From Pseudomonas kairouanensis (GTDB lineage: Bacteria; Pseudomonadota; Gammaproteobacteria; Pseudomonadales; Pseudomonadaceae), in the NCBI RefSeq assembly GCF_004682055.1, contig NZ_QUZU01000029.1:1-64000 (forward strand): 64,000 nt of DNA, given 5' to 3'. Positions 16,293 through 25,164 of this stretch are shown here, piece after piece (the first letter of the stretch is position 1; each line of letters opens with the position of its first letter). Under the pieces are notes generated by a model. It had not been told where the DNA came from and ran no database searches. It saw only the letters and a program-made list of their open reading frames with translations. The position numbers were made by a program, and so were the translations under genes.

Positions 16293-18744
16293 GGGCAAAC
16301 GTCCTTAACAAATCTGCCGGGCGGCTGCGGTACAACTGCCATAGCGGCCAGGCCGAGGCCAGCAGCGTGGCCAACATTGCCAACCCCAACAATTGGGCAA
16401 GTTGCCACGGGAATACCTGCAGCGGCAGGCGCCAGCCAAAGGCCTGCACGTTGATTACCGCGTCCAGGCACCAGGCCAGCAGCACCCCCAGCGGCACGGC
16501 CAGAACCAGCGTGAGCACGGCCAGCAGCCAGGTTTGCCCCAGGTTCAGCAGCATCAATTGCCCACGCGTGACGCCCAGCGCCCACAGCGGTGCGAGCTGG
16601 CCAAGGCGGCTCTGGCTTTGAGTCAGCAGGCTGATGAACAGCGCCACGCCGGCCACGCCCAACGTCAGGCTGTTGAGGGCGGCGGTGGCGGCGAAGGTGC
16701 GCTCGAAGACCTGGCTCGACCAGCCCTTGAGTTGCTGTTGATCGACGATGCGGCTGTCTTCCAGCGCAAAGGCGCGTTGCACGTCCTGTACCAGGGGCGC
16801 CACGTTTGCAGGGGCCACCCGCAGGTTGAAGCGCGCCGGTGACAACGCCGGCCAATGCGCCAGCAGGTGCTGGGCGTTGACCAGCAGATGGCCCTTGGGG
16901 TTGCCGTAATCGGCGTAGATCCCCACCACCTTGGGCGCCCACTCGCCGTGTGCCGAAGGCAGGCTCAGGGTATCCCCCAACTTCACGCCGAGCTTGCGGG
17001 CCAATTGTTCACTGAGCATCAGGGTGTCGCCTTGCTGCAACTGGTCCCACGGCGCACTTGTCGCCTGCAGCAATGGCCAGTGCTGGCGATAGGTCGGGTC
17101 GTCGACCACGCCAAACAGCTCCGCCGGCCAACCCTGCAATTGCACCGCGACCTGCCAGGTGGGCAACACGGCTTCCACCAACGGCTGCTGTGCCAGCCAG
17201 GCGCCGAGTTGCTCGGCCTGCGCCGGGGTTTGGGGGTTGAGGTACAGCTCGGCCGTCAGGCGTTGTTCCAGCCAGTGAGTGAAAGTGTGGCGAAAGCCCG
17301 AGGTCATCGAGCCCGCACCGATATTGGCGGCCAGGGCCAACAACAGTGCCATCAGCGCCAGGCTCAAGGCCGGCAGCTGTTGGCGGCAGTCGGCAAGAAA
17401 CCACTGGCCCAGCACCGAACGGCTGCGCCCCAGCACCGCCATGAGCAAACCGTTGAGCAACACCGGCAAGCCCAGGGCCGCGCCAAGCAGCAAAGCCGCC
17501 ATCAGCACAAACCCGGCAGCCAGGCTATCCCCCCACCAGAGCGCGAATACGCCGATCAACAGCGCCGTAGCGGCCACCCAACCCTGGCGCCGCAACCAGC
17601 GGCCATGGGCCTCATGCCAGGCCTGGGCATTGGCCAACGCCAGCAACGGCAGGCGTGCCGCGCGCCACAGGCTGCTGGCGCCGGCCAGCAACGCGCCGAG
17701 CAGGCTCAGGCCCAAGCCCGCGCCCCACCACCACGGGCTCAAGTTCAACTGCCCCGCCACCTCGGCGCCATACAGGCCGCGCAGGCTGGCGGCCACGTCC
17801 GGCAACAACAGGCTGGCCAGCAGGTACCCGCTGGCCACGCCGAGCACACCACCGAGCAACGACAACACCCCCAGTTCCACCCCCAGGCTGAGGATCAACA
17901 GGCGCACGCTGACCCCACACGCACGCAAGGTGCGCAGCAGCCCACGCCGTTGCTCCAGGGCCAGGCCAATGGCGGCGTGCACGATAAACAGCCCCACCAC
18001 AAAGGACAAAAAGCCCAGGGCGTCCAGGTTCAGGTGAAAGCTTTCGGTGAGGCGAGACAGGTTGTTGTCTTCACCCTGCTGCAGTTGCAGCCCGGCGGGA
18101 GGGGTGGGATGGGCGGCGGCGAACGCATTGTCCAGTAACAGGCGCGACAGCCGTTGGGGCATATCCAGTAGCGGCTGGGCAAAGCCGATATCCGTCAGCA
18201 GCAGGCCGGGTGCCATGTCCGCCTGGGCCTGCAGCGGCGGCAACGCATGGCCATTCAAGGTGATCGGTTGCTGGCCTTCCTGCAGGCCCAGTGCCTGCAG
18301 GGTTTGCGGCGCGATCCAGGTACGCCCCGGCGGTGCAAAAAACGCCACCATCTGCGCCTGGCTCAGGCGCTGCCCCGCCACCGCGCCACTGCCAGGCAAC
18401 GACACCGGGTCGATGCCCATCAATTGCAGGCGCGTGTCTTCATGCCCCTTGAGTTGCACCCGCCCTTGTACCACCGGCGACACGGGCCAACCGGCCCGGC
18501 GCAATTGGGCGAACAACGCCTGGGGGAAACTGGCACCGTCCGGCGCAACGAGGCTGGCCTGGGGCTCGCCGCCGATCAACTGGCTGGCTCGGGCATAGCT
18601 CTCGCGTGCCTGGCTGTTCAACGCCTGCACGCCGGTCAACAGCGCGGTGGCCAGCCACAACCCGGTCAGCACGCTGAAAAACTGCACGGGATGCCGCCGC
18701 CAATGGCTCAACAGTGCGCGCAGGGTCCACTGGAACACCGCCAT
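16282..18744 (-). CDS. AttF-AttG-type fused ABC permease (two FtsX domains)
   Basis: The 820-residue inner-membrane protein has an N-terminal helix (FFSVLTGLWLATALLTGVQA), a periplasmic domain, a middle set of about six or seven helices, a second periplasmic domain (about 490-650) and a C-terminal FtsX set (ending WPLWQLYRSRPADLL). It matches the two permeases AttF and AttG joined in one chain. The ATG at 18744 (MAVFQWTLRA) overlaps the region next to the ATPase stop (TGA at 18748-18746). Such FtsX permeases extract or move substrates from the membrane rather than import them. Confidence 0.82.
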   Translation of the reverse strand: MAVFQWTLRALLSHWRRHPVQFFSVLTGLWLATALLTGVQALNSQARESYARASQLIGGEPQASLVAPDGASFPQALFAQLRRAGWPVSPVVQGRVQLKGHEDTRLQLMGIDPVSLPGSGAVAGQRLSQAQMVAFFAPPGRTWIAPQTLQALGLQEGQQPITLNGHALPPLQAQADMAPGLLLTDIGFAQPLLDMPQRLSRLLLDNAFAAAHPTPPAGLQLQQGEDNNLSRLTESFHLNLDALGFLSFVVGLFIVHAAIGLALEQRRGLLRTLRACGVSVRLLILSLGVELGVLSLLGGVLGVASGYLLASLLLPDVAASLRGLYGAEVAGQLNLSPWWWGAGLGLSLLGALLAGASSLWRAARLPLLALANAQAWHEAHGRWLRRQGWVAATALLIGVFALWWGDSLAAGFVLMAALLLGAALGLPVLLNGLLMAVLGRSRSVLGQWFLADCRQQLPALSLALMALLLALAANIGAGSMTSGFRHTFTHWLEQRLTAELYLNPQTPAQAEQLGAWLAQQPLVEAVLPTWQVAVQLQGWPAELFGVVDDPTYRQHWPLLQATSAPWDQLQQGDTLMLSEQLARKLGVKLGDTLSLPSAHGEWAPKVVGIYADYGNPKGHLLVNAQHLLAHWPALSPARFNLRVAPANVAPLVQDVQRAFALEDSRIVDQQQLKGWSSQVFERTFAATAALNSLTLGVAGVALFISLLTQSQSRLGQLAPLWALGVTRGQLMLLNLGQTWLLAVLTLVLAVPLGVLLAWCLDAVINVQAFGWRLPLQVFPWQLAQLLGLAMLATLLASAWPLWQLYRSRPADLLRTFAHED

Positions 18745-18745
18745 T

Positions 18746-19414
18746 TCAGGCGTCGCCCGCGGGCATGACACGACCGTGGTGCAACACCACCTGGCGGTCC
18801 AGGCGTGCGGCGATGCGCGGGCTGTGGGTAACCATCAACAAGCTGGTAGGGCTGTCGCGCAGCACGTCCAACAGCAGTTGCAGGACTTCGTCGCTGGTGG
18901 CCTCGTCAAGGTTGCCGGTGGGCTCGTCCGCGAGCAGCAAGCCTGGCCGCGAGGCCAACGCACGCCCCACCGCCACCCGCTGTTGCTGGCCGCCGGAGAG
19001 CTGTTCGGGATAGCGTTTAAGCAAGTCCCCCAGGCCCAGGCGCTCCACCAGCTGCGCTTGCCACCGAGGGTCAAACCGCCCCGCCAGCCGCGCCTGGAAG
19101 GCAAGGTTGTCATCGACGCGCAAACTGCCGATCAGGTTGAACTGCTGGAACACCAGGCCGATATCCGTGCGGCGCCAATGGGCCAATTGGGCTTCGCTGA
19201 GCTGGTCCAGACGCTGCTCGCCCACCTGGATGCGGCCACCGTCCACACGGTCGAGCCCCGCCACCAGGTGCAGCAGGGTGCTCTTGCCGCTGCCCGACTC
19301 GCCCATCAACGCCAGGCTACTGCGCGGGGCCAGGTGCAAATCCACACCCGCCAATACCGTCAGCGGGCCCTGGGGCGTGGCATAGCGCTTGAAAACCCCT
19401 TGCACCTGCAACAT
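18746..19414 (-). CDS. attE: AttE/LolD-like ABC transporter ATPase
   Basis: The 222-residue ATPase shows Walker A GESGSGKST (about 38-46), Q loop, signature LSGGQQQR, Walker B LLLADEPTGNLDE and switch VTHS, with the close similarity to LolD/MacB ATPases typical of FtsX-permease partners. It is first in the leftward operon with the fused permease and AttH-like lipoprotein. Confidence 0.88.
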   Translation of the reverse strand: MLQVQGVFKRYATPQGPLTVLAGVDLHLAPRSSLALMGESGSGKSTLLHLVAGLDRVDGGRIQVGEQRLDQLSEAQLAHWRRTDIGLVFQQFNLIGSLRVDDNLAFQARLAGRFDPRWQAQLVERLGLGDLLKRYPEQLSGGQQQRVAVGRALASRPGLLLADEPTGNLDEATSDEVLQLLLDVLRDSPTSLLMVTHSPRIAARLDRQVVLHHGRVMPAGDA

Positions 19415-19700
19415 GGCAACACTCTTCTAAAAGTCGGCAACCGAGAATAACGGCAACGGATCAACGCCACGCAAATTTTTCACATGGATTTCACCGGCCG
19501 CCCACTCACCGCACTTTAAATTAGCGGCTAAGTGTCACTCGTCGGCAACTTTAAAGTTGTGCTGCCTGGCCACTTTTAACCGCAACGTGTTCAGCGAAAA
19601 GACAGCAACCCTGTGACAGCCTCCCGCGTCACCAAGGGCATTCGCCAAGACGTTGCGCCTAACTATTACAACACTGCCAACAGTGCCCAGGGTGAATAAC
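19415..19700. other. Divergent intergenic region with a 14-bp palindrome
   Basis: The gap separates the leftward att operon and the rightward phosphatase gene. It holds the perfect palindrome CAACTTTAAAGTTG at 19546-19559 and is AT-richer than the flanking genes. No RNA gene or small ORF with a good ribosome site was seen. Confidence 0.5.
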
Positions 19701-20363
19701 GTGGTTGATCTTACGCTGGCCAAAGCGCGTTCGCCGCAAGCCTTTTTCAAGCGCCTGGCCCGGCTTTGGCTGGGCATCGCAGTGATCGGCCTGTTGCTCA
19801 CCGCCAGTCTGCTGTGGCCCTTGTCGCCACGGGACCTGGGTATCGGCAATCGCCTGCTCACCTCCCAGGTTCTGCCGTTGTGGCGCGACGGTGACGTGAT
19901 TGTGCTGGTGCGTCACGAAGAGCGCTGCGACCGCTCGACAAACCCCTGCCTGGGCCCCGTCGAAGGCCTGACGATCAACGGCAGCCAGCAGGCCGAAAAA
20001 CTTGGCAAGTCCTTTAAATTACTGGGCATGGACGGCAGCGACATGCTCGCCAGTCCGGCCATCCGCACCGCCCAGACCCTGCGTTTCATGTTTAACAAAA
20101 ACGCGCTGACCTCCGGCCAGCAAGCCGTGTGCGGGGCCGCCATGGGCGAGGAACTGCTCAGCCACAAGAGCCCCGGCCGCAACCTGATATTTGTCACCCA
20201 CAGCGGCTGCATCGCCGACTTCGAAAAGACCCTCGGCTTCCCCCACGCGGCCTTCCCCGCGTACGGCAGTGCGCTGTTCGTGCAGGTGCTGCCCAACGGC
20301 AAGTTCAAGAGCCTGGGCCTGTTGAACATTCAAGACTGGCCCCTCGCACTCAAACAACCCTAG
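19701..20363 (+). CDS. Ais-like histidine phosphatase (LPS modification locus)
   Basis: The 220-residue membrane-anchored protein has one N-terminal helix (about residues 22-40) and a histidine-phosphatase domain with RHEER (71-75) and the later VTHSG motif. Ais/PmrG proteins are lipid A heptose phosphatases linked to polymyxin resistance. The neighbour arnT supports that role. The GTG at 19701 is chosen because AGGGTGA lies five bases before it; GTG 19692 and TTG 19653 have no ribosome site. In other pseudomonads related proteins sit near arnT too. Confidence 0.75.
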   Translation: MVDLTLAKARSPQAFFKRLARLWLGIAVIGLLLTASLLWPLSPRDLGIGNRLLTSQVLPLWRDGDVIVLVRHEERCDRSTNPCLGPVEGLTINGSQQAEKLGKSFKLLGMDGSDMLASPAIRTAQTLRFMFNKNALTSGQQAVCGAAMGEELLSHKSPGRNLIFVTHSGCIADFEKTLGFPHAAFPAYGSALFVQVLPNGKFKSLGLLNIQDWPLALKQP

Positions 20364-20451
20364 AACTTCCCCACCACCCACCCCAGCCATGTTCAGTAAA
20401 ACGACAGCCATCTTCTGGCATGTTTAGTTGCGCCCGTTAGTTAAGGACGTC

Positions 20452-20550
20452 ATGAATATTTTCAACCTCTTAGTGGAAGCCTTGTTGTTGTGCGCTATGA
20501 CTTCAACACAGCGATTGCGCGCCACTGAACGTCAAGGAGCGACGTTTTAA
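20452..20550 (+). CDS. Small hydrophobic ORF upstream of and overlapping arnT
   Basis: A 32-residue ORF (begins MNIFNLLVEALLLCAMT) starts at ATG 20452 with an AAGGA ribosome site six bases before. Its stop overlaps the arnT start as TAATG, the classic layout for translational coupling. The first half is hydrophobic. It could be a small membrane protein that modulates ArnT or a leader peptide that controls arnT translation. No family is recognised. Confidence 0.5.
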   Translation: MNIFNLLVEALLLCAMTSTQRLRATERQGATF

Positions 20551-22205
20551 TGACCCGTATTAAACCGCTGCCTTTATTGTTGCTGGCGTTCGCCGCGTTT
20601 TATTTATTGCCCTTGGGCCTGCACGGCTTATGGATCCCGGATGAAACCCGCTACGCCCAGATCAGCCAGCAAATGCTGCTGGGCGGCAACTGGGTGGCGC
20701 CGCACTTCATGGGCCTGCGCTATTTCGAAAAACCCGCCGCCGGCTATTGGCTGATCGCCCTGGGCCAAGCGGTGTTTGGCCAGAACCTGTTCGGTGTGCG
20801 CATCGCTTCGGCGCTCACCACTGGCCTGAGCGTGCTACTGGCTTACCTGATCGCCCGGCGCCTGTGGAATGACCCGCGCAAAAGCTTCGTCTGCGCCCTG
20901 CTCTACCTGAGCTTTGGGCTGGTGGCCGGGCAAGCGGGGTATTCCAACCTCGACCCGCAATTCACCTTGTGGGTCAACCTGAGCCTGGTGGCGCTGTGGT
21001 TTGCCCTCGACAGCCGCACCTTACGCGGCCGTCTCGGCGCCTGGGCGCTGCTGGGCCTGGCCTGCGCCATGGGCTTCATGACCAAAGGCTTCCTGGCCTG
21101 GGCACTGCCGGTGTTGATCGCCGTGCCCTACATGCTGTGGCAACGTCGCGCGGCTGATTTGCTGCGTTATGGCCCGCTGGCTGTGGGTGTGGCGGTGCTG
21201 GTTTGCCTGCCGTGGGTGCTGGCGATCCATCTGCAAGAGCCGGACTTCTGGCGGTTCTTCTTCTGGAACGAACATATCCGCCGTTTCAGCGCAGACGACG
21301 CCCAGCACGTGCGCCCCTGGTGGTTCTTCCTGCCGATCATCGCCGTGGCGTGCCTGCCCTGGATGGGGCTGCTGCCCAACACCCTGCACAAAACCTGGCA
21401 GGAAAAGCGCCAGCCCGCCATCACCTTCCTGGCCCTGTGGCTGCTGCTGCCCCTGGGTTTGTTCAGCCTGAGCAACGGCAAGCTGCCCACCTACATCATG
21501 CCGTGCCTGCTGCCCCTGGCGTTGCTGATGGGGCATACCCTGAGCGACCTGGTGAGCGCCGGCCGCACCCGCATCATCTGCCTCAATGGCCTGCTCAACG
21601 TTATGATCGGCATGGCGGCGATGGTCGGCCTGATCTACCTGCAAGTCACCAAGCCGCTGTACGGCAACAGCCATGCCGAGATGTTCAGCCTGTCCCTGGC
21701 CTTTATCGTGCTGCTGGTGTGGATCCTTACCAACCTGCTGCAAGCCTTGCGCCCACTGACGCGGTGGGCGATGCCAGCGCTGGGCATCGGCCTGCTGGTG
21801 GTGTTGCTGCCGTCTGGCATGCCCGCACAAATAACCGACAACGAAATGCCCGACCAGTTTGTGCAAGAGCACCTGCCCGAACTGCAGCAAACCCACGCCC
21901 TGCTCAGCAACGAACTGGGCAGCGCCAGCGCCCTGGCCTGGCGCCTGCAACGGCCTGACGTGGCGTTGTACGACACCGAGGGTGAGCTGCGTTACGGCTT
22001 GCACTATGCGGGCGCCCTGCACCGAAAGGTCGAACTCGATCAGCTGCAGGGGTGGCTCAACGACGCACGCCAACACGGCTCGGTCGGCGTGCTGATGCGG
22101 GTCAACAGCACCAGTGAGCGGCGTGAGGCTGGGCGGTTGCCGTTGGGAGGGACGCGTTATACCAAGGGCTACCTGCAACTCATCCTCTACCCGCCGTTGC
22201 CATGA
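20550..22205 (+). CDS. arnT: ArnT, 4-amino-4-deoxy-L-arabinose lipid A transferase
   Basis: This 551-residue integral membrane glycosyltransferase moves 4-amino-4-deoxy-L-arabinose from undecaprenyl phosphate to lipid A phosphates at the periplasmic face, giving resistance to polymyxin and cationic peptides. The N-terminal GT-C motif DETRYA (about residues 31-36) contains the catalytic Asp, followed by the FEKPAAGYW loop and about 12 hydrophobic helices. The C-terminal soluble domain runs from about 430. Other arn genes are not in the window, so this may be an additional copy. ATG 20550 is chosen; it overlaps the preceding small ORF. Confidence 0.9.
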   Translation: MTRIKPLPLLLLAFAAFYLLPLGLHGLWIPDETRYAQISQQMLLGGNWVAPHFMGLRYFEKPAAGYWLIALGQAVFGQNLFGVRIASALTTGLSVLLAYLIARRLWNDPRKSFVCALLYLSFGLVAGQAGYSNLDPQFTLWVNLSLVALWFALDSRTLRGRLGAWALLGLACAMGFMTKGFLAWALPVLIAVPYMLWQRRAADLLRYGPLAVGVAVLVCLPWVLAIHLQEPDFWRFFFWNEHIRRFSADDAQHVRPWWFFLPIIAVACLPWMGLLPNTLHKTWQEKRQPAITFLALWLLLPLGLFSLSNGKLPTYIMPCLLPLALLMGHTLSDLVSAGRTRIICLNGLLNVMIGMAAMVGLIYLQVTKPLYGNSHAEMFSLSLAFIVLLVWILTNLLQALRPLTRWAMPALGIGLLVVLLPSGMPAQITDNEMPDQFVQEHLPELQQTHALLSNELGSASALAWRLQRPDVALYDTEGELRYGLHYAGALHRKVELDQLQGWLNDARQHGSVGVLMRVNSTSERREAGRLPLGGTRYTKGYLQLILYPPLP

Positions 22206-22345
22206 TGCTGCGCCTGTTCACCACCGAACCCCGCGCCCTGCTGCTGCTGTTGCTGGGCGTGGCGTATCCGTGGAGGGTTGTTTCATGCGCAGGGGTATGG
22301 GAGTGGCATGTTTGTGCCAAACCGCCAATAGTGCATTCAGGCTGA
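22202..22345 (+). pseudogene. Truncated start of a membrane protein gene after arnT
   Basis: ATG 22202 overlaps the arnT stop by 4 bp, as if the next operon gene began here (MMLRLFTTEPRALLLL, a signal-like helix), but the frame ends at 22345 after 47 codons. After residue 22 (AYPW) the composition changes, and the end runs into the convergent ABC ATPase gene. I read this as the 5-prime stump of a membrane gene cut by the insertion or deletion that brought in the ABC genes. The original product is unknown. Confidence 0.55.
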
Positions 22346-23056
22346 GGGTTTTGGCAGGCTGGCAGCCTGTATGAATGCTTCGTCCAAACTGCTGGCGCCA
22401 TACGCATTCATGAAGCCTTGGGCGTCGGTGAACCGGTTAAAGCGCTGCTGGCTGATCATGTAGAAGTCATCGCAATGCGCAACGATCTCGTCAACATTGT
22501 GAGACGAGACCAACACCGCAACACCTTCCGCCGCCGCGCCTTCCAGGCATCGCCAGATGTGATAGCGAAACTCTGGATCTACGCCCGCAGTGGGCTCATC
22601 CAGGATCACAAGGTCTGCATTGGCCGAGAGAAGCGACAGCGTGAAAAACCAGCGCTTTTCTCCGTAGCTGCACAGGGAAGACTTTTTATTCCAGATTTCG
22701 CAGTAGCGCTCTGCAATGCCTGGGCTCCATTTTTCGATTTTTTCCAGAGCATGGGCTTGGGCGACCTGGGTATCAGCGCAAAAAATCATGATCATTTTGA
22801 AGATGTCGTACATACGAAACACCGGTGGCGTGCTGATGATTTGCGACAGGTACAGCAGTTTTGAGAACGCGTTGTGTATGTCACCGCTGTGCATTTTCTT
22901 GAGGCCACACACCACGTCAAAAAAGGTGGTTTTGCCTGAGCCGTTAGGTCCCAGCAAACCGGAAATCGAACCGGCTTCGACTTTCAAGGAGGCACTCTTG
23001 AATAAGGTGTGGTGTGCGTAATTGACCCCTAGGGATGTGACGATAAGTTCTTTCAT
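22337..23056 (-). CDS. ABC-2 exporter ATPase
   Basis: The 239-residue ATPase has Walker A GPNGSGKTT (about 34-42), a non-standard signature CSYGEKRW in place of LSGGQ, Walker B LVILDEPTAGVDP and switch VSSHN. It works with the adjacent ABC-2 permease; the start ATG 23056 shares one base with the permease stop (TGATG). The pair has lower GC than the flanks and seems to have been acquired. The substrate is unknown; antibiotic, peptide or natural product export are possible. Confidence 0.82.
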   Translation of the reverse strand: MKELIVTSLGVNYAHHTLFKSASLKVEAGSISGLLGPNGSGKTTFFDVVCGLKKMHSGDIHNAFSKLLYLSQIISTPPVFRMYDIFKMIMIFCADTQVAQAHALEKIEKWSPGIAERYCEIWNKKSSLCSYGEKRWFFTLSLLSANADLVILDEPTAGVDPEFRYHIWRCLEGAAAEGVAVLVSSHNVDEIVAHCDDFYMISQQRFNRFTDAQGFMNAYGASSLDEAFIQAASLPKPSA

Positions 23057-23799
23057 CAGTACCGGCTCCATACGGGGTTGATGACAAGAAACCTGAGGGT
23101 TATCCAAAACGCAAAAAAGCAGGTCATGACAGCAACCAACACAACTATTATCGACTCGCTGACGCCCAGGCTCATTACTTGATTGGCCCACCACATGGGG
23201 TTGTAAACCTTGATCACCTCGAACAATCGATGAGAAGAATTTACGCTAGCGACACCCACCCCCAACATTAAAAAAGAGAGCACAGAAAAGGCAGTATTGG
23301 TATTTTGAAACCCCATAGGAATCAATGTAAACAACAGTGAAATGGCAGAAAATAATACATAGCAAGTATAAAACCTCGCTAAAACATCAAAAAATTCCGC
23401 CACCGCCAACGGCCCAAAATAGGGCCGTGTGAAGCAGTAAAAAACAGTGCAATAAACTATTGATATAAAGGAATAAGCGAAATATTGCCCAAACAGGAAG
23501 ATAGCCTTAGTACGGCCGGTATAGACAAAGGAGCGTAAAAAACCGCTTTCCCTTCGTCCTATAATGTAGAACGCCAGACCAAAGAACGCCACGCTACAGG
23601 CTACAAAGGCATAAAACCACGACGTCACTGACAGATAATCTTCCGGCATCCCGTCTGCGTTCGACCGGGCATAAATAATCAAATAGAACGTAGTCACCGG
23701 AGATATCACCATCCAAAAAAGCGCAATGGGCTCTTTTAACTGTTCCTTAACAAATAGCCCAGCCAGCAAAAACGGCTTGCACAACAAGTCGCTGCTCAT
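23056..23799 (-). CDS. ABC-2-type exporter permease
   Basis: The 247-residue protein has six hydrophobic segments in the ABC-2 pattern (WMVISPVTTFYLIIYA; WFYAFVACSVAFFGLAFYI; a block at about 90-150; VVLVAVMTCFFAFWITLRF) and an amphipathic region typical of the family. It begins at ATG 23799 with a GAGGTGA ribosome site. It forms an operon with the ATPase. Phe, Tyr and Ser content and GC differ from the core genes around it. Confidence 0.78.
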   Translation of the reverse strand: MSSDLLCKPFLLAGLFVKEQLKEPIALFWMVISPVTTFYLIIYARSNADGMPEDYLSVTSWFYAFVACSVAFFGLAFYIIGRRESGFLRSFVYTGRTKAIFLFGQYFAYSFISIVYCTVFYCFTRPYFGPLAVAEFFDVLARFYTCYVLFSAISLLFTLIPMGFQNTNTAFSVLSFLMLGVGVASVNSSHRLFEVIKVYNPMWWANQVMSLGVSESIIVVLVAVMTCFFAFWITLRFLVINPVWSRY

Positions 23800-24110
23800 A
23801 AATCACCTCATCGTCACCATTCATTCAAAAGCTAGCGACTTTTGAGAGACAATCAAGGCTCGGACGTTTTCATACAACTAAACAATTCAGACATTTCACT
23901 CAACACAATCGGACGCCCAACAATTGCCTACCAGACAACCAATAATTGTTTCGTCAATCTGAAAAATTAAGTACAGCCTGATTAACAACTTACTCAATAC
24001 GCGCCCCAGCGCCCGACCTTACTGACTCAATAACAGAGGTTCTTTAAACGTGTGAAACCGCCCATAAAACCGACAGGTGGTCTTAGTTTTTCACCCCTTG
24101 CGCAACGAAG
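23800..24110. other. AT-rich intergenic region upstream of the ABC-2 exporter
   Basis: No gene with a plausible start was found in these 311 bp. At 23825-23845 the inverted repeat TCAAAAG-N7-CTTTTGA sits 26-46 bp before the permease start, in a place suitable for an operator or leader hairpin. The region is clearly AT-richer than its neighbours, matching acquired DNA. Confidence 0.5.
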
Positions 24111-25019
24111 TCACAGCTTGGGTGCCGCCTTCGAATCTTTGATCGGCACTTCCAACTGCCCCCCCTCCACCTGCTCCCGCACCGCCTTCCCCTCCGCCCG
24201 ATTGCGGATAAACCCAGCACGGGTAAACCGCTCCAGAAACGGCACCGCCAGGGCCTTGTCCGGCGTCAGTGTGGGTTGCTCGGCCACGTCGCCAAACAGG
24301 GTGTAGGCCGCCGAGGGCAGGTGCCGGGTGTTGAGGTCGCTGGTGAGGCGGCCTTCTTGCAGCACGATGGCGCGGTTGGTCACCCGTTGCAGGTCGGACA
24401 GGCGTTGGGAGATGTAGAGGATGGCCACGCCGCGGGCGCGTTGGCTGTCGATCAGGCCGAGCAGGCGTTCGGCGTCGGTTTCCGACAGGGCGGCGGTGGG
24501 TTCGTCGAGGATCAGCAGTTTGGGTTGCAGTACGAAAGCGCGGGCCAGTACCAGCAGGTGGCGGTCAGCGCGGCCAAGGCGCTCGACCGGGAGTTGCAGC
24601 GGCAGGTCCAGGCCCAGCCCGGCGGCGATGGTTTGGGCGCGTTGCAACAGGCTTTTGCGGTTGAGCAGAAAGTCGGCGTCGGGTGCGCCGAGTTCGTCGA
24701 GCAGCAGGTTCTCGGCCACGCTCAGGCCTGGGGCGATGGCGTCATCCGGGTTCTGATGCACCGCCACGATGCCGACGCGTCGTGCCGACAGCGGCGAAGT
24801 AAAGCGTTGCCGTTGGCCATCGACCCACAACTCACCGGCATCCGGGGTCAAGGTGCCGCTGAGGATTTTCACCAGGGTGGATTTACCTGCGCCCATGGCC
24901 CCCAGCAATGCCACCCCTTCGCCGGGATAAATGTCCAGGCTGACCTGATCCAGCGCCTTTTGGGCGCCGAAGGTCTTGCACAGATCACACAGTCGGATCA
25001 GGGGCTCGGGGTGGTTCAT
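24111..25019 (-). pseudogene. Half-length, degenerate sugar-type ABC ATPase
   Basis: The 302-residue frame resembles the first half of RbsA/MglA-type ATPases, which normally have two ATPase domains and about 500 residues. Walker A reads GAMGAGKST (good) and Walker B LLILDEPTAALS (good), but the signature is LGRADR instead of LSGGQ-like LSIGDQQ, and the switch histidine of YISH is Q (YISQR). After about residue 235 (AYTLFGD) the similarity stops and an unrelated charged tail follows. No sugar permease or binding protein is nearby. A pseudogene or a repurposed subunit are both possible; expression has not been shown. Confidence 0.55.
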
Positions 25020-25164
25020 GGCTCATCTCTAAGGCGCAACGGTGACTCATTACAGCGCGAAAAAACGCTGATTTACACCAAACAACAATGAGTTAGGCCC
25101 CGGATTAAATGCATTACCTCATGAACAATCCAATAGCTGAATCGCATAGCAAAAAGTTTTTGAG

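Noticed and set aside
20389..20427. 12-codon frame upstream of the small ORF before arnT, considered as an attenuator leader
   Set aside because: There is no ribosome site and no runs of a single regulatory codon.
20415..20450. Possible PhoP box upstream of arnT (GTTTA-type direct repeat)
   Set aside because: The half-sites GTTTA and GTTAG are 14 bp apart instead of 11 bp, so the match is poor.
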